Assembly: GCA_024233875.1 (NCBI GenBank)
Contig: JACKPB010000004.1
Span: 124,001-188,000, forward strand
Direction: 5' to 3'
Source of the DNA: Leptospiraceae bacterium
GTDB lineage: Bacteria > Spirochaetota > Leptospiria > Leptospirales > Leptospiraceae
DNA length: 64,000 nt
Below, in pieces: positions 24,957-36,526 of the stretch. The notes under the pieces are model-generated. The model did no database searches. It had not been told where the DNA came from and worked only from the letters and a program-made list of their open reading frames with translations. A program made the position numbers and the translations under genes. The number at the start of each line of letters is the position of its first letter. The first letter of the stretch is position 1.

Positions 24957-26848
24957 CGACTCAGACTACAGAACAGGACATAAAATACTCCTTCCTCAAA
25001 GTCAGAAAGGAAAAAGAATCGATCATTCTCGGCATCAATCCTACAAATAAATATCAGCATGAAATTTTAAAATTAGCCAAGAGTATGAATTCTATTCAAA
25101 ATGCAGGAAAGGGTCTCCTCTTCACTCTGAACAATTCTATTTTAGAACAATTGCAATTAGATGAAAAGATTGTGGTTACCAATTTGAACCAATTGGTTTA
25201 CAATCAATTTTTGGTTCAGGTCCTGGTTTTTGAGTATGACACTTTCAATAATGCTCTCAACGTAGTTCCTTATTTTATCTGCCATCCATCAGAAGAAAAA
25301 ACCTATACAATATACATGATGTTCGATGAATTGATTGTATATTCCTACAATGCAATCAAATCATATTTCGACTCCAGACCGGTAATCTCAAGAGAAGAAT
25401 TTATCAATGAATTGAATTGGAGATACACTCATTCGGATGCATACAAGGGTGTCACCAATTTATTGAATATTTTTATGAGACTGGAGAGCTTTTCCAACGG
25501 TGTAACCGTTTACCCCGAAATGGTTGAGTATCAAACAAGGGAGCTCACCCGCAGAATTTTAGAAGCAAAAATGGCCATCGAAATTTCGGGTCAGGGTCTT
25601 TTTATGATCAAAAATTCTGAAGTTCAAACAGTCTTTGAATCCGCAGAAGAATTTATGCATGAATCTATGATTCCAACCTTACTGGACGATTTGAACCATA
25701 GAGCCGCCATTGAAGCCTTGCTTCTGGAGAAGAAAACTTACTATGAAGCAGAAGAGTTTGCTCACAAGACTGCAAAGTATACAGTCGCACTGGCTAAAGA
25801 AATCAAATCTATAAAATCAGTAGGACATCGGAATACTTATCCCGGATCCATAGCTATCGAAACGATAATCAGACTCGAAGCCTTTGTCGAGGAGAAATAT
25901 CAAAGTCTCTGGAAAGAAGATTGTGACACTGTAAAAAAGGATTTTAAGAAGAAAATAAACACTCCCTCTGCCAAATGGAGCCAATTGATCACTTTTATCG
26001 AACATGCAGATACCTTTAAGTATCCTCCGAATGTGTGGAAGGAATTGATCGCAGATAAAGAAATATTTTATATCAAATGGCATACGGGAAAGTCCACATT
26101 TCACATCTTTACAGGAAAAGAGGCAAATATATTCAAATCCCTTGTAGTCGGAATGGTGGGGCTACCTGAAGCGGAGCTTTGGAGGGCTCAGGCCTTAAAA
26201 CATCTAATAGAAAAAAATGAAAGGCAATTGAAGCACCTTCTCTCTGACAGAAATTTTATGGTTGTTTTGAATGAATTGACCAAGAAAATTTATATGCCCT
26301 ACGTCCCCTGGTTCTTGCGGTTTTTACTCTTTTTGCCTTTTCCTGCTCTCTATGAACCCTTTTTTAATGTAGCCAAATCTAAAATCGAAGAAGAACAACA
26401 GTTTCTAGCAGCCAAAAACGATGCTCTATTGGCCCGGGTCAATGCAGAGATCAGTAAGAACAAATCAGAAATGACAGCAAAAATCAAAGAAGATTTCATT
26501 TATGAGTCTCTCAAAAAAACTCTAGATAGTTATTACATGAAGCAAAAGGTCGTCCCTTTCTTTGATGATTTAAAAAAACTCTATTCAGATGAAGATACTT
26601 TGAACAGAGTGATAGCGAATAAGAAATTTAGAAATCTATCCATCAAAATGAAAAATGGAGAAGTGAAAACAGCTCTCATTTATCCTGATGATTCCGAATG
26701 GATTCAAAAAAAGTCCAATCTGATAAGATCTTTTGATTCGATTGTCTCCGACAAAAACCCCCACATCTCGATGACCATTGACAAAGTGAAATTGGAAACC
26801 GCTCAGAGTTTTCTTTCTGCTCTCAATGAAGATTTAAATTTATCCTAA
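24953..26848 (+). CDS. hypothetical protein, 631 residues
   Basis: I do not recognise this family. The protein is mostly helical and charged, with a single hydrophobic stretch rich in aromatic residues and proline around residues 445-465 (PWFLRFLLFLPFPALYEPFF) that could touch a membrane. A coiled-coil-like segment follows (about 470-510). There is no signal peptide. Its ATG overlaps the stop of the broken small ORF, and a DUF255 gene follows within about 40 bases, so it sits in a plus-strand operon. Codon use resembles that of its neighbours. A large cytosolic or membrane-associated protein specific to this lineage is likely. Confidence 0.75.
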   Translation: MTTQTTEQDIKYSFLKVRKEKESIILGINPTNKYQHEILKLAKSMNSIQNAGKGLLFTLNNSILEQLQLDEKIVVTNLNQLVYNQFLVQVLVFEYDTFNNALNVVPYFICHPSEEKTYTIYMMFDELIVYSYNAIKSYFDSRPVISREEFINELNWRYTHSDAYKGVTNLLNIFMRLESFSNGVTVYPEMVEYQTRELTRRILEAKMAIEISGQGLFMIKNSEVQTVFESAEEFMHESMIPTLLDDLNHRAAIEALLLEKKTYYEAEEFAHKTAKYTVALAKEIKSIKSVGHRNTYPGSIAIETIIRLEAFVEEKYQSLWKEDCDTVKKDFKKKINTPSAKWSQLITFIEHADTFKYPPNVWKELIADKEIFYIKWHTGKSTFHIFTGKEANIFKSLVVGMVGLPEAELWRAQALKHLIEKNERQLKHLLSDRNFMVVLNELTKKIYMPYVPWFLRFLLFLPFPALYEPFFNVAKSKIEEEQQFLAAKNDALLARVNAEISKNKSEMTAKIKEDFIYESLKKTLDSYYMKQKVVPFFDDLKKLYSDEDTLNRVIANKKFRNLSIKMKNGEVKTALIYPDDSEWIQKKSNLIRSFDSIVSDKNPHISMTIDKVKLETAQSFLSALNEDLNLS

Positions 26849-26888
26849 TGAGTTGACCGAATTTTTTAGAGATGGATTGTGGAAACAA

Positions 26889-28966
<2,078 letters not shown>

Positions 28967-28970
<4 letters not shown>

Positions 28971-29296
28971 TACCTTTAGCCAATTCTGCTGCCTGGACAG
29001 TCCTGATTGATATAATTTTCCTATTAGCAATCTCTATGGGAATGGCGTGGTATTTTTATTTCCACAATCGTAAGAATATCATAGGTGGATTCATCGGAGC
29101 AACTACGATTGCGACTCTGGGAGCACTCATTCTATTTGCATTCATGCACAATTCTATTCGGGATCTCTTTATGTGGCTCATGTCTCCTAAGATCGGAACA
29201 GTTCAGCTATCAAATATGAACCTGATCGTTGTTACCATAGGTGCATTTCTATCTCTGTACTTTGTGGATCTACTTCAAAATCGAAAATTAAGATAG
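28967..29296 (+). CDS. small membrane protein, three predicted helices
   Basis: A 109-residue protein with three hydrophobic segments (about 11-30, 38-58 and 80-100) and a short basic C-terminus. No known family comes to mind. Its ATG overlaps the stop of the DUF255 gene (ATGA), so it belongs to that operon. The gene ends convergently with the glycosyltransferase gene, the two overlapping by nine bases at their 3' ends. Confidence 0.7.
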
Positions 29297-30097
29297 AGTG
29301 TCATCATGAACCCTATCCCTTCGGATTGGTTCCGGAGCTCTGGAGGTTTTGTCTGTAATACTCAATTCATAGATTTTTATGTACTTTAAAAAATTATAAG
29401 TGAATCCGAGTATTGCTATAATAAATCCAGCCCGACCATCGAGGAATCCCTTTTTGATAAAATACATATTGAAAAACTTATAAACTGCTTTCCCGAAAGC
29501 AAGAAAAACTGATGCTTTTTTCTCTTTTCTATGCTTTTCTAAAGCAAATAACCCTGAGTATTTATTTATAAAGTCCAGATGGTCAGAGATATTCTTGTAG
29601 GAATAGTGAAGGATAGGATTTTGTAGAATGGAAATTCTTTCTTGTATCACAACTTTTTCATGTACCAATTTGCCCACAAATCTTCCATACTTCTTATTGA
29701 AAAACCTGAGTTGGAGATTGGGGTACCATCCACCGTGATAGATCCACTTTCCCAGATAAAATGTCAGACGGGGAATTTCATATCCTTTCGCTTCGCTACT
29801 TTTCCCCAGAGAGAGAATTTCAAATTTGAGTTCCTGACTGACTTCTTCATCCGCATCCAGAGATAGGACCCAATCATTTAAAGCTAAATCTATACAGTGA
29901 TTTTTTTGATTGATATAATCATCAAAGTTTCTATGAAAGATTTTTACTTTGGAAAATTCGGAGGCTATGGAAAGAGTTTGATCTTCGGAACCGGAGTCGA
30001 GTATTACAATTTCATCTACAAAGTCCAGACTGCTCAACAAGCGATGAATGTTTTCTTCTTCGTTGTATGTAATTACGCAGGCTGAGATGGGATGCAT
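29288..30097 (-). CDS. family 2 glycosyltransferase, LPS core type (WaaE/KdtX-like)
   Basis: A 269-residue GT-A fold enzyme. It begins with PISACVITYNEEENI, has the nucleotide-binding VDEIVILDSGSEDQT, and its metal-binding DxD is in WVLSLDADEEVS. The short form without transmembrane helices resembles LPS core glucosyltransferases of the WaaE/KdtX group. It would use a nucleotide sugar at the cytoplasmic face of the inner membrane. The ATG at 30097 overlaps the upstream TGA (TGATG); the TTG directly before it is not needed. Its operon neighbours include hldD, which supports a role in LPS core assembly, but the exact acceptor is unknown. Confidence 0.82.
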   Translation of the reverse strand: MHPISACVITYNEEENIHRLLSSLDFVDEIVILDSGSEDQTLSIASEFSKVKIFHRNFDDYINQKNHCIDLALNDWVLSLDADEEVSQELKFEILSLGKSSEAKGYEIPRLTFYLGKWIYHGGWYPNLQLRFFNKKYGRFVGKLVHEKVVIQERISILQNPILHYSYKNISDHLDFINKYSGLFALEKHRKEKKASVFLAFGKAVYKFFNMYFIKKGFLDGRAGFIIAILGFTYNFLKYIKIYELSITDKTSRAPEPIRRDRVHDDTLS

Positions 30098-30771
30098 CAA
30101 TCACGAATGCTTTTGAAATCCGAGTTCAGAGGAATTTCTAGTCTGGCCATAGTATTTCCTGCATTGATTGAGATACGAAAGTAATTGGGATCAATACCCT
30201 CGCCTTTTAGCATGATGATGATCAACGCGAGACCCAAACCGGCACCCTCGGTATTGTCTGCATTGTCCATGTAAAACTGGGCCAGGTCATCATAGCTCAT
30301 CGCTTTTGCTAATTTCTCGCGAATGGATTTCTCTTCCTGTTTTGTTATGGGAGTGTTGTTGGTGACTGTTACGGTGAACCCATTCGAACTATAGTCGAAT
30401 CTAATATTACAAAAGTAACCTTTTTGTTTGGACTTGGGACCATATTCCAAGCCCATACTCTCACTGAAAGATGCTTTGTATTCGATAATGCCTTTTGTAT
30501 AGTCGTTGTGGTCGGTTATGTCATAGCCTTTTTCTTCAAAAAAGACCCTCTTTTGATTGGCTTTGCATGCGTTGATGCCCAGTTCTTTTATGATGGTGTA
30601 GACTAGAGGTATGATGTGAGGTCTGCTGGAATCTTTAAATATCATCTCCAAATAACCATGGATCATCTCTTCCAGTTTTTGTGAGATTCGATAAGTTTTG
30701 ATTTCAATAAAGGATAGGTTGTCCTTTTTGATCTCTATATTCGCATCAATTTCTTCCACAACTAAAGACAT
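30097..30771 (-). CDS. stand-alone GHKL (histidine kinase-like) ATPase domain protein
   Basis: A cytoplasmic protein of 224 residues with the ATP-binding fold of histidine kinases but no phospho-acceptor His helix. The N box is KELGINACKANQKR, and the G2 region reads EGAGLGLALIIIMLKGEG. There is no sensor or membrane part. A TTG at 30807 would add 12 residues, but it lies inside a TTGACA that could be a -35 box, so I prefer the ATG at 30771; neither start has a strong ribosome binding site. Such proteins can act as anti-sigma kinases or signalling accessories. It lies between hldD and the glycosyltransferase, with a one-base overlap to the latter. Confidence 0.72.
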   Translation of the reverse strand: MSLVVEEIDANIEIKKDNLSFIEIKTYRISQKLEEMIHGYLEMIFKDSSRPHIIPLVYTIIKELGINACKANQKRVFFEEKGYDITDHNDYTKGIIEYKASFSESMGLEYGPKSKQKGYFCNIRFDYSSNGFTVTVTNNTPITKQEEKSIREKLAKAMSYDDLAQFYMDNADNTEGAGLGLALIIIMLKGEGIDPNYFRISINAGNTMARLEIPLNSDFKSIRD

Positions 30772-30837
30772 GCTTGGAAAGCTATATAGATACGATTCAT
30801 TTGTCAAGATCGTACTTATTTTTAAAGAAAAAAAACA

Positions 30838-31800
30838 TCAATGAGATTCCGAGTTCAATAGGTTGACATAGGACTCAATTCCTTCCTGCAGGGAATGAAA
30901 ATCCATGGGATACCCGGTATTTTTGAGTTTTTTTATGTCCGCACAGGTGTAGTACTGATACTTCGGTCGGAGATATTCCGGCATATCGGTGAACTCGATT
31001 TTTGGGGATTTTCCCATTGAAGAGAAGAGTGCATTTGCCAAATCCATCCAGGTCTCCGCAATCCCCCTTCCCACATTGAAAATTCCATAATGATTGTTGT
31101 GGAGTAGGTAGAGAGTGATTTTAGCCGCATCCCTGACATATAGAAAGTCGCGTTTTTGTTCTCCATTCCTATAATCGTCCCTATAGGATTTGAAGAGCTT
31201 CAATCCGGAAGTGTCACGAATTTGCTCATATCCTTTCAAAACTACAGACCGCATGTCCCCTTTGTGAGCTTCACCAAATCCGTAGACATTGAAGTACTTC
31301 AGTCCTGTAATCTTATCGAGAAGATTGAAGCGGTGAGCGTAGAGGTCGTACATGTGTTTGGAGTATCCATACATATTCAAAGGACGCAATTCATGAAGCA
31401 TATCCTCACGATAGCCGAATTCTCCGAGACCATAGGTAGCGGCACTGGATGCATAGAGAAATCTTATACCTCTTGTGATGGCAAAGGCTCCCACTACCTG
31501 GGTGTAATTGTAATTATTGGAAATGAGGTAAGACGCATCTGATTCAGTTGTGGAAGAACAGGCCCCGAGGTGAATGCAATGAGTCACTTTTCCAAAGGAT
31601 TCTCCATTCTGGATGAGTGAGAGAAACTTGTCTTTTTCGATGTAGTCGGTGTACTGAAGCCGGGTTAAGTTCTTCCATTTCTCGGAGGTTCCCAAATGGT
31701 CAATAATGAGAATATCCGTCTCTCCCATTCGATTCAACTCTTCGATTACATTCGAACCAATGAGCCCGGCTCCTCCGGTAATTATGTACTTATGATTCAT
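30838..31800 (-). CDS. hldD: ADP-L-glycero-D-manno-heptose 6-epimerase-like protein
   Basis: A short-chain dehydrogenase-fold epimerase of 320 residues. The NADP-binding motif is TGGAGLIGSN at the N-terminus, the Ser/Thr catalytic region is HLGACSSTTE, and the YGYSKHMYD segment contains the catalytic Tyr-x-x-x-Lys pair. It would convert the ADP-heptose epimer used for LPS core synthesis. The ATG at 31800 has a GAGGGGGGAG ribosome binding site; a longer frame starting upstream has no such support. Downstream on the same strand are the GHKL ATPase and a core-type glycosyltransferase. Confidence 0.87.
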   Translation of the reverse strand: MNHKYIITGGAGLIGSNVIEELNRMGETDILIIDHLGTSEKWKNLTRLQYTDYIEKDKFLSLIQNGESFGKVTHCIHLGACSSTTESDASYLISNNYNYTQVVGAFAITRGIRFLYASSAATYGLGEFGYREDMLHELRPLNMYGYSKHMYDLYAHRFNLLDKITGLKYFNVYGFGEAHKGDMRSVVLKGYEQIRDTSGLKLFKSYRDDYRNGEQKRDFLYVRDAAKITLYLLHNNHYGIFNVGRGIAETWMDLANALFSSMGKSPKIEFTDMPEYLRPKYQYYTCADIKKLKNTGYPMDFHSLQEGIESYVNLLNSESH

Positions 31801-32014
31801 ATCTCCCCCCTCGTACCAAAAGACAGTATTCTTATTTTCACAAAAAAACAATCTTCTAAGGAAACCATAATTTTCGGGAATCAAGTTAGGAAAAAGGATT
31901 TTTCCGTGAGGAAAAAAATAAAGAATTGCAGATAGGGTAGAGTGGGATAGAAAGAATTCTTATGATAATTGCCCATTTGCCTATTTCAATTCCAAAATTA
32001 GGTCGGGACTTTAA

Positions 32015-32743
32015 ATGAAAAACATCAAAGCAATTTTTTTGGATGTAGGAGATACAATCCTATTTTTAAAAGACAATCCTTCCCAAATTTATCTTTCCAT
32101 CCTCCAAAAGCATGGTTACATCCGATCGGACTTTTCCCGTGAAGCTTTAAAAGAATCATTCAATTATGCATGGAATTTTCTTTCCTCCCGGACAGATTCC
32201 GAATGGAGGGATCGATATTCGATTCATCCCCGGGGAGAAGGCGGGTGGTGGAAAGAACTGATTCAGGTCTTTCTTGAACATCTCCATGGTACCGAACTAT
32301 CTATTGTAAGAGATGAAGTGTTTGATGAGATTTTCAAGAGATTTGACTCGCCGGAAATCTGGGAAATCGAACCAGGGTTAATGAATCTGATAGAGTTTTG
32401 TAGGACAGAAGGTATTTTTCTGGGAATCATTTCTAACTGGGATCTGAGACTGAGAGGGATTTTGGAAAAGAAAAACCTGACCCAATACTTTCATCCGATT
32501 TTGATTTCTGCTGAATTCGGGTATGAGAAGCCCTCTCCCAAGATTTTTCTGGAAGCCCAGAATCACTATCAATTCCCGGCAGAAAATTATCTATATATCG
32601 GAGACAAAGAAGATTTAGACTTTCTCCCAACGCAAAAATTAGGATGGAATTCTCTGATCTTATCCAAAACAAAAGAAAAAAATTTACATACCATCCATAC
32701 ACTTTCTGAAGTTCCTGAGAGAATTCGATCCGGAAGAGGTTGA
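32015..32743 (+). CDS. HAD superfamily hydrolase
   Basis: A 242-residue HAD-fold phosphatase-like protein. Motif I is FLDVGDTI with nucleophile Asp10; the position two residues later is Gly, with an Asp at plus three, as in HDHD3-like members. Motif II is IISNWD, the Lys of motif III is in GYEKPSPKIF, and motif IV is YIGDKEDLDF. A helical cap lies at about residues 15-110. The substrate cannot be read from sequence. It is one base from the start of the PP2C-type phosphatase gene and probably co-transcribed with it. Confidence 0.85.
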   Translation: MKNIKAIFLDVGDTILFLKDNPSQIYLSILQKHGYIRSDFSREALKESFNYAWNFLSSRTDSEWRDRYSIHPRGEGGWWKELIQVFLEHLHGTELSIVRDEVFDEIFKRFDSPEIWEIEPGLMNLIEFCRTEGIFLGIISNWDLRLRGILEKKNLTQYFHPILISAEFGYEKPSPKIFLEAQNHYQFPAENYLYIGDKEDLDFLPTQKLGWNSLILSKTKEKNLHTIHTLSEVPERIRSGRG

Positions 32744-32744
32744 A

Positions 32745-35084
32745 ATGAAGATATTTGATTCTTTAGAAGAAGCTCTGGAAAAGAATTTTTTTCTTTCTTT
32801 GTCTTTAAAAGTAGAATCCTTCACTGCATTCATAGCTCTACCCAATTTTATATATTTTCTCTATGTGATCGGGATGATCAAACAATTGCCCTATCTGAGC
32901 AATATATATACAGTAGGTATCATTCAGGGAATATTTACAATTCTATTGGGAGTAGGCTATCGCTACTTTGTTCTCAAGAGAATCTTTCTCGGTATCAGGC
33001 TCCTCAAATCCGGGTCTCTAAATCTTCAGGAGTCGATCAAACTCAAAGAAGAAATTTTATTTTATCCAATCAAAGAAATGAAAATGCTCATTCTTAGATG
33101 GATTGTGGGCTATCCCGGAGGAGTGTTACTCAACTTTCTTTTGTTTTCTCATATTTCTTCAAAACTTATATTTATGGGCAGTATCGGAATTCTCTTTACT
33201 ATGCCCATTTCTCAGGTACTTTTCTTTTTTCTCTCCGAGCAATACATGCGGAGACTTCTCAGAATGCCGGCACTTATGGTTGTAGAAATCCCGGAAAATC
33301 GGGTCTTGAATCTGGGATATTTCCGGAGAATTGCCTATTCTATTTTTTCAGTTGCAATCATACCGATTACCTTGCTCGGATTTTTTCTGTTCAATCTCGA
33401 TGACTTCAAAGCCAATCTGGAATATCCAATCCTACATATTTTTGTTCTTTTTTTCAACTCTCTTGTTGCCATGACTCTGGTTGCTTACGTAGTGGCGAGA
33501 TCCATCCGGGAAACGATTGCTCAAAACAATTCCATTCTTCTTGAGCTCAGCAAAGGAAATTTTCGTGTCCTGAGTTCGAGAACTACTCTGGATGAATTGG
33601 GTCTTCAGGGATATTTTTTGGGAATTGTCATACAAAAACTCAGAGATTTTGTAAACGAAATTCAGACTTTCAATAAAGATCTGGAAAAGAAAATAGATGA
33701 GCGAACCTCGGAATTGAAAGAATCGTTGGGTGTGATTACCGGATTGAAAGAACAACAGGACGCCGATTACTATCTGACATCCATGTTGTTGATCCCATTG
33801 AGTAAAAACAATTCTGAAAATAAATTCTTTGAATTCAAGTATCTGGTCAATCAATTCAAACTCTTTCAGTTTTATGGAAAACAATATGAAATCGGAGGTG
33901 ATCTCTGTCGGGCGGACGACCTCTATCTTTTCGGAAGGGAGTATACTCTTTTTTTAGCCTCGGATGCGATGGGAAAGTCGATCCAGGGGGCGGGTGGAGC
34001 TCTGGTTTTGGGTGCTGTTTATGACTCGCTCGTACAACGTACAAAAAATGACAATCATCTCAAAACGATTCCTCCTGAAGTTTGGTTGAAATCCTCATTC
34101 ATAGATCTCCAGAGAGTATTTGAGTCGTTTCAGGGGGCAATGTTGATTTCAATTGTCATGGGTCTGGTAGATGTTCATACCGGGACGATTTATTTTATCA
34201 ATGCAGATCATCCCAGAACTGTTCTCTTCCGCAATGGAAATGCTGAATTTTTTGAGGATAATAGTAGTTATTATAAATTGGGTTCACTTTTTGATCATAA
34301 TTTCATTTCAGTTTCCATCAGGGAGATTCATGAGGGGGATTCCTTGATTTTTGGTTCTGATGGTAGGGATGATGTTTTTTTTAAAAATGGGGAAGAATGG
34401 GAAAGAAATTATGATCAGGATTATTTTTTAAAAATTGTAGAAAGAGGGAAAGGGGACATAGAAAGAATTTCTCAAATCTTACAGAATGAATACCGTATTA
34501 CCGATGATCTTTCCCTAATGAGTATCCGACCCAAACCGGGTTGGAAAAGTATACTGACCCACTGGAAATCGTATTCAGAAGAAGAGGATTTGGAGAAATG
34601 GGGCAAAGCCGGGCTCCAGGAACTTTTGAACCGCAAATGGAACTTATTCAGGGAAGTGATGCCCAATCCCCACTTTCTCAGAAACATTGTTTTGCCCTTG
34701 ATTCAAAAGAAATCATTTTCAGATGCTCTCGAATGCGCGATCTATTCTGTGAGATATCGTATCCTGGACAATGAATTGCATTTTTATATTTCTTTTTGTC
34801 TCCGAAAATTAAAAAAATTTGAAGAATCCATAGTATGGGGAGAAATACTAAGAGTAAGAGATCCCTATCATATCAGAAATTTGTTCAACCTAATCGAATC
34901 CTATTTTCAGAATGGGGATCACTCCTCTGTAGAGAAAATTTTCAAACACGTTCACTTTCTCGTTTTGGAAAAGAAACTAACCGATTCACGTTGGAAAGAG
35001 CGTTTTGGAAAATTAGAAAAGAAAATCGGATTATTTAAGAAAAAAGTCAAATTACCATTGACGCTAGACGAGTCTGGAAAATAG
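32745..35084 (+). CDS. membrane PP2C/SpoIIE (RsbU-type) phosphatase with C-terminal TPR-like region
   Basis: A 779-residue signalling protein. About six hydrophobic segments occupy residues 25-250, followed by a HAMP-like linker and a coiled coil (about 255-330). The PP2C/SpoIIE domain runs from about 350 to 600: EIGGDLC, LASDAMGKSIQGAGGALV, FGSDGRDDVFF and TDDLSLMSI supply the metal-binding aspartates. The last 150 residues look like TPR-type helices. The family dephosphorylates Ser or Thr on anti-anti-sigma proteins (partner-switching). No STAS or anti-sigma kinase gene is adjacent, though a GHKL ATPase lies about 2 kb away. The ATG is one base after the HAD gene's stop. Confidence 0.85.
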   Translation: MKIFDSLEEALEKNFFLSLSLKVESFTAFIALPNFIYFLYVIGMIKQLPYLSNIYTVGIIQGIFTILLGVGYRYFVLKRIFLGIRLLKSGSLNLQESIKLKEEILFYPIKEMKMLILRWIVGYPGGVLLNFLLFSHISSKLIFMGSIGILFTMPISQVLFFFLSEQYMRRLLRMPALMVVEIPENRVLNLGYFRRIAYSIFSVAIIPITLLGFFLFNLDDFKANLEYPILHIFVLFFNSLVAMTLVAYVVARSIRETIAQNNSILLELSKGNFRVLSSRTTLDELGLQGYFLGIVIQKLRDFVNEIQTFNKDLEKKIDERTSELKESLGVITGLKEQQDADYYLTSMLLIPLSKNNSENKFFEFKYLVNQFKLFQFYGKQYEIGGDLCRADDLYLFGREYTLFLASDAMGKSIQGAGGALVLGAVYDSLVQRTKNDNHLKTIPPEVWLKSSFIDLQRVFESFQGAMLISIVMGLVDVHTGTIYFINADHPRTVLFRNGNAEFFEDNSSYYKLGSLFDHNFISVSIREIHEGDSLIFGSDGRDDVFFKNGEEWERNYDQDYFLKIVERGKGDIERISQILQNEYRITDDLSLMSIRPKPGWKSILTHWKSYSEEEDLEKWGKAGLQELLNRKWNLFREVMPNPHFLRNIVLPLIQKKSFSDALECAIYSVRYRILDNELHFYISFCLRKLKKFEESIVWGEILRVRDPYHIRNLFNLIESYFQNGDHSSVEKIFKHVHFLVLEKKLTDSRWKERFGKLEKKIGLFKKKVKLPLTLDESGK

Positions 35085-35124
35085 TGATATTTTCTAGCTG
35101 TTTTTGAATCGGCAACAGGTTTAT

Positions 35125-35197
<73 letters not shown>

Positions 35198-35212
35198 TGA
35201 TCAGGGCCAAAT

Positions 35213-35284
<72 letters not shown>

Positions 35285-35311
35285 AACACAAACTAGCTAG
35301 AATGGGATTTT

Positions 35312-35500
35312 ATGAAAGCAATTATTTTCTTAAAAGAATGTCGGGCAGAGCTCGAAAAGGTCAATTGGCCATCAAAAGATGAAGTGATTAAGTCTACAGG
35401 AGTCGTTTTGGTTACTGTAGTGATCTTCTCATTGTTCTTATTTGTTACAGATTCCCTGTTTGTGAAGCTCTTAACTTGGTTTTGGGGGCTGGCAGGCTGA
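35312..35500 (+). CDS. secE: preprotein translocase subunit SecE
   Basis: A short form of SecE, 62 residues, with one transmembrane helix (about 30-52). Before it is the amphipathic segment with the family signature ELEKVNWPSKDEV. It clamps the SecYEG channel in the inner membrane. Position between tRNA-Trp and nusG is standard. The single-helix type is usual outside the gamma-proteobacteria. Confidence 0.95.
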   Translation: MKAIIFLKECRAELEKVNWPSKDEVIKSTGVVLVTVVIFSLFLFVTDSLFVKLLTWFWGLAG

Positions 35501-35522
35501 ATCTTCAGTCGGGAGTTTAAAA

Positions 35523-36062
35523 ATGAGTAATAAATGGTACGTTCTCCAGGTCTATTCCGGTCATGAAAATAAAGTGAAGACCAACATCGAAAAGATGGTG
35601 GCACAGCACAACCTTCAGGAGAAAATCATTCAAATTAAAATTCCGACCATGGATGTGGCGGAAATGAAAAATGGAAAGAAAAAAATCACCCGAAAGCGTT
35701 TGATGCCGGGTTACCTCCTGATTGAGATGGACATGGACGAAGATGTTCAGTTTATGATTCGAAATCTCCCATCTGTATCTACATTTGTTGGATCCAATTC
35801 AAAACCGGATCCTTTGACTTTAGAAGAAGTTAAGAACTTATTTAATGAAATGGGTGATGTCCAATCCGATGAAACCCAAAGTAAACCCAGACTCTTGTAC
35901 AAGGTCGGAGAGTCTCTAAAAATTATAGATGGACCTTTTGCAAACTTTAGTGGAGTAGTCGATGAAATCTTTCCTGACAAAGGAAGACTTCGTGTTAAAG
36001 TAGAGATCTTTGGAAGATCTACTCCCGTAGAATTGGATTATTTACAGGTTGGAAAACCCTGA
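35523..36062 (+). CDS. nusG: transcription termination/antitermination protein NusG
   Basis: A 179-residue NusG with the NGN domain (WYVLQVYSGHENKVKTNIE, then LMPGYLLIEM) and a C-terminal KOW domain (about 125-179, with IIDGPFANFSGVVDE). NusG binds RNA polymerase, reduces pausing and links transcription to Rho or the ribosome. It lies between secE and rplK as in most bacteria. The ATG follows GGAGTTTAAAA as ribosome binding site. Confidence 0.97.
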   Translation: MSNKWYVLQVYSGHENKVKTNIEKMVAQHNLQEKIIQIKIPTMDVAEMKNGKKKITRKRLMPGYLLIEMDMDEDVQFMIRNLPSVSTFVGSNSKPDPLTLEEVKNLFNEMGDVQSDETQSKPRLLYKVGESLKIIDGPFANFSGVVDEIFPDKGRLRVKVEIFGRSTPVELDYLQVGKP

Positions 36063-36081
36063 TCTTAATAAGGAATAGAAG

Positions 36082-36507
36082 ATGGCCGCTAAAAAAGTCG
36101 TTAAACAGATAAAACTTCAGGTAGAAGCCGGGAAAGCAAATCCCGCACCTCCGGTAGGACCCGCACTCGGGCAGGCCGGTTTGAACATCATGGAGTTTTG
36201 TAAGCAGTTCAATGAGAAAACTAAGTCTCAAATCGGAATTAAGCTTCCGGTAGTGATCACCGCTTATTCAGATAAAAGTTTTACATTTATAACAAAATCT
36301 CCTCCTGCTGCTCTATTGGTGAAAAAAAGTCTAGGGATCGAATCAGGGTCCGGGACTCCGCACATCAATAAAGTAGGTACAATTACCAGAAAGCAGCTCG
36401 AAGAGATCGCTCAGACAAAAATGCAGGATTTGAATGCAAATGACCTAGAAGGCGCAGTTAAGATCATTGCCGGAACCTGCCGTTCTATGGGCGTGAACGT
36501 GGAATAA
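36082..36507 (+). CDS. rplK: 50S ribosomal protein L11
   Basis: A 141-residue ribosomal protein of normal size. The N-terminal segment KANPAPPVGPALGQAGLNIM and the C-terminal RNA-binding part with TITRKQLEEIAQTK and IAGTCRSMGV are typical. It forms the GTPase-associated centre with 23S rRNA. It precedes rplA by 19 bases, as in most bacteria. Confidence 0.98.
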   Translation: MAAKKVVKQIKLQVEAGKANPAPPVGPALGQAGLNIMEFCKQFNEKTKSQIGIKLPVVITAYSDKSFTFITKSPPAALLVKKSLGIESGSGTPHINKVGTITRKQLEEIAQTKMQDLNANDLEGAVKIIAGTCRSMGVNVE

Positions 36508-36526
36508 AAAATCAGGAAAAGGACCA

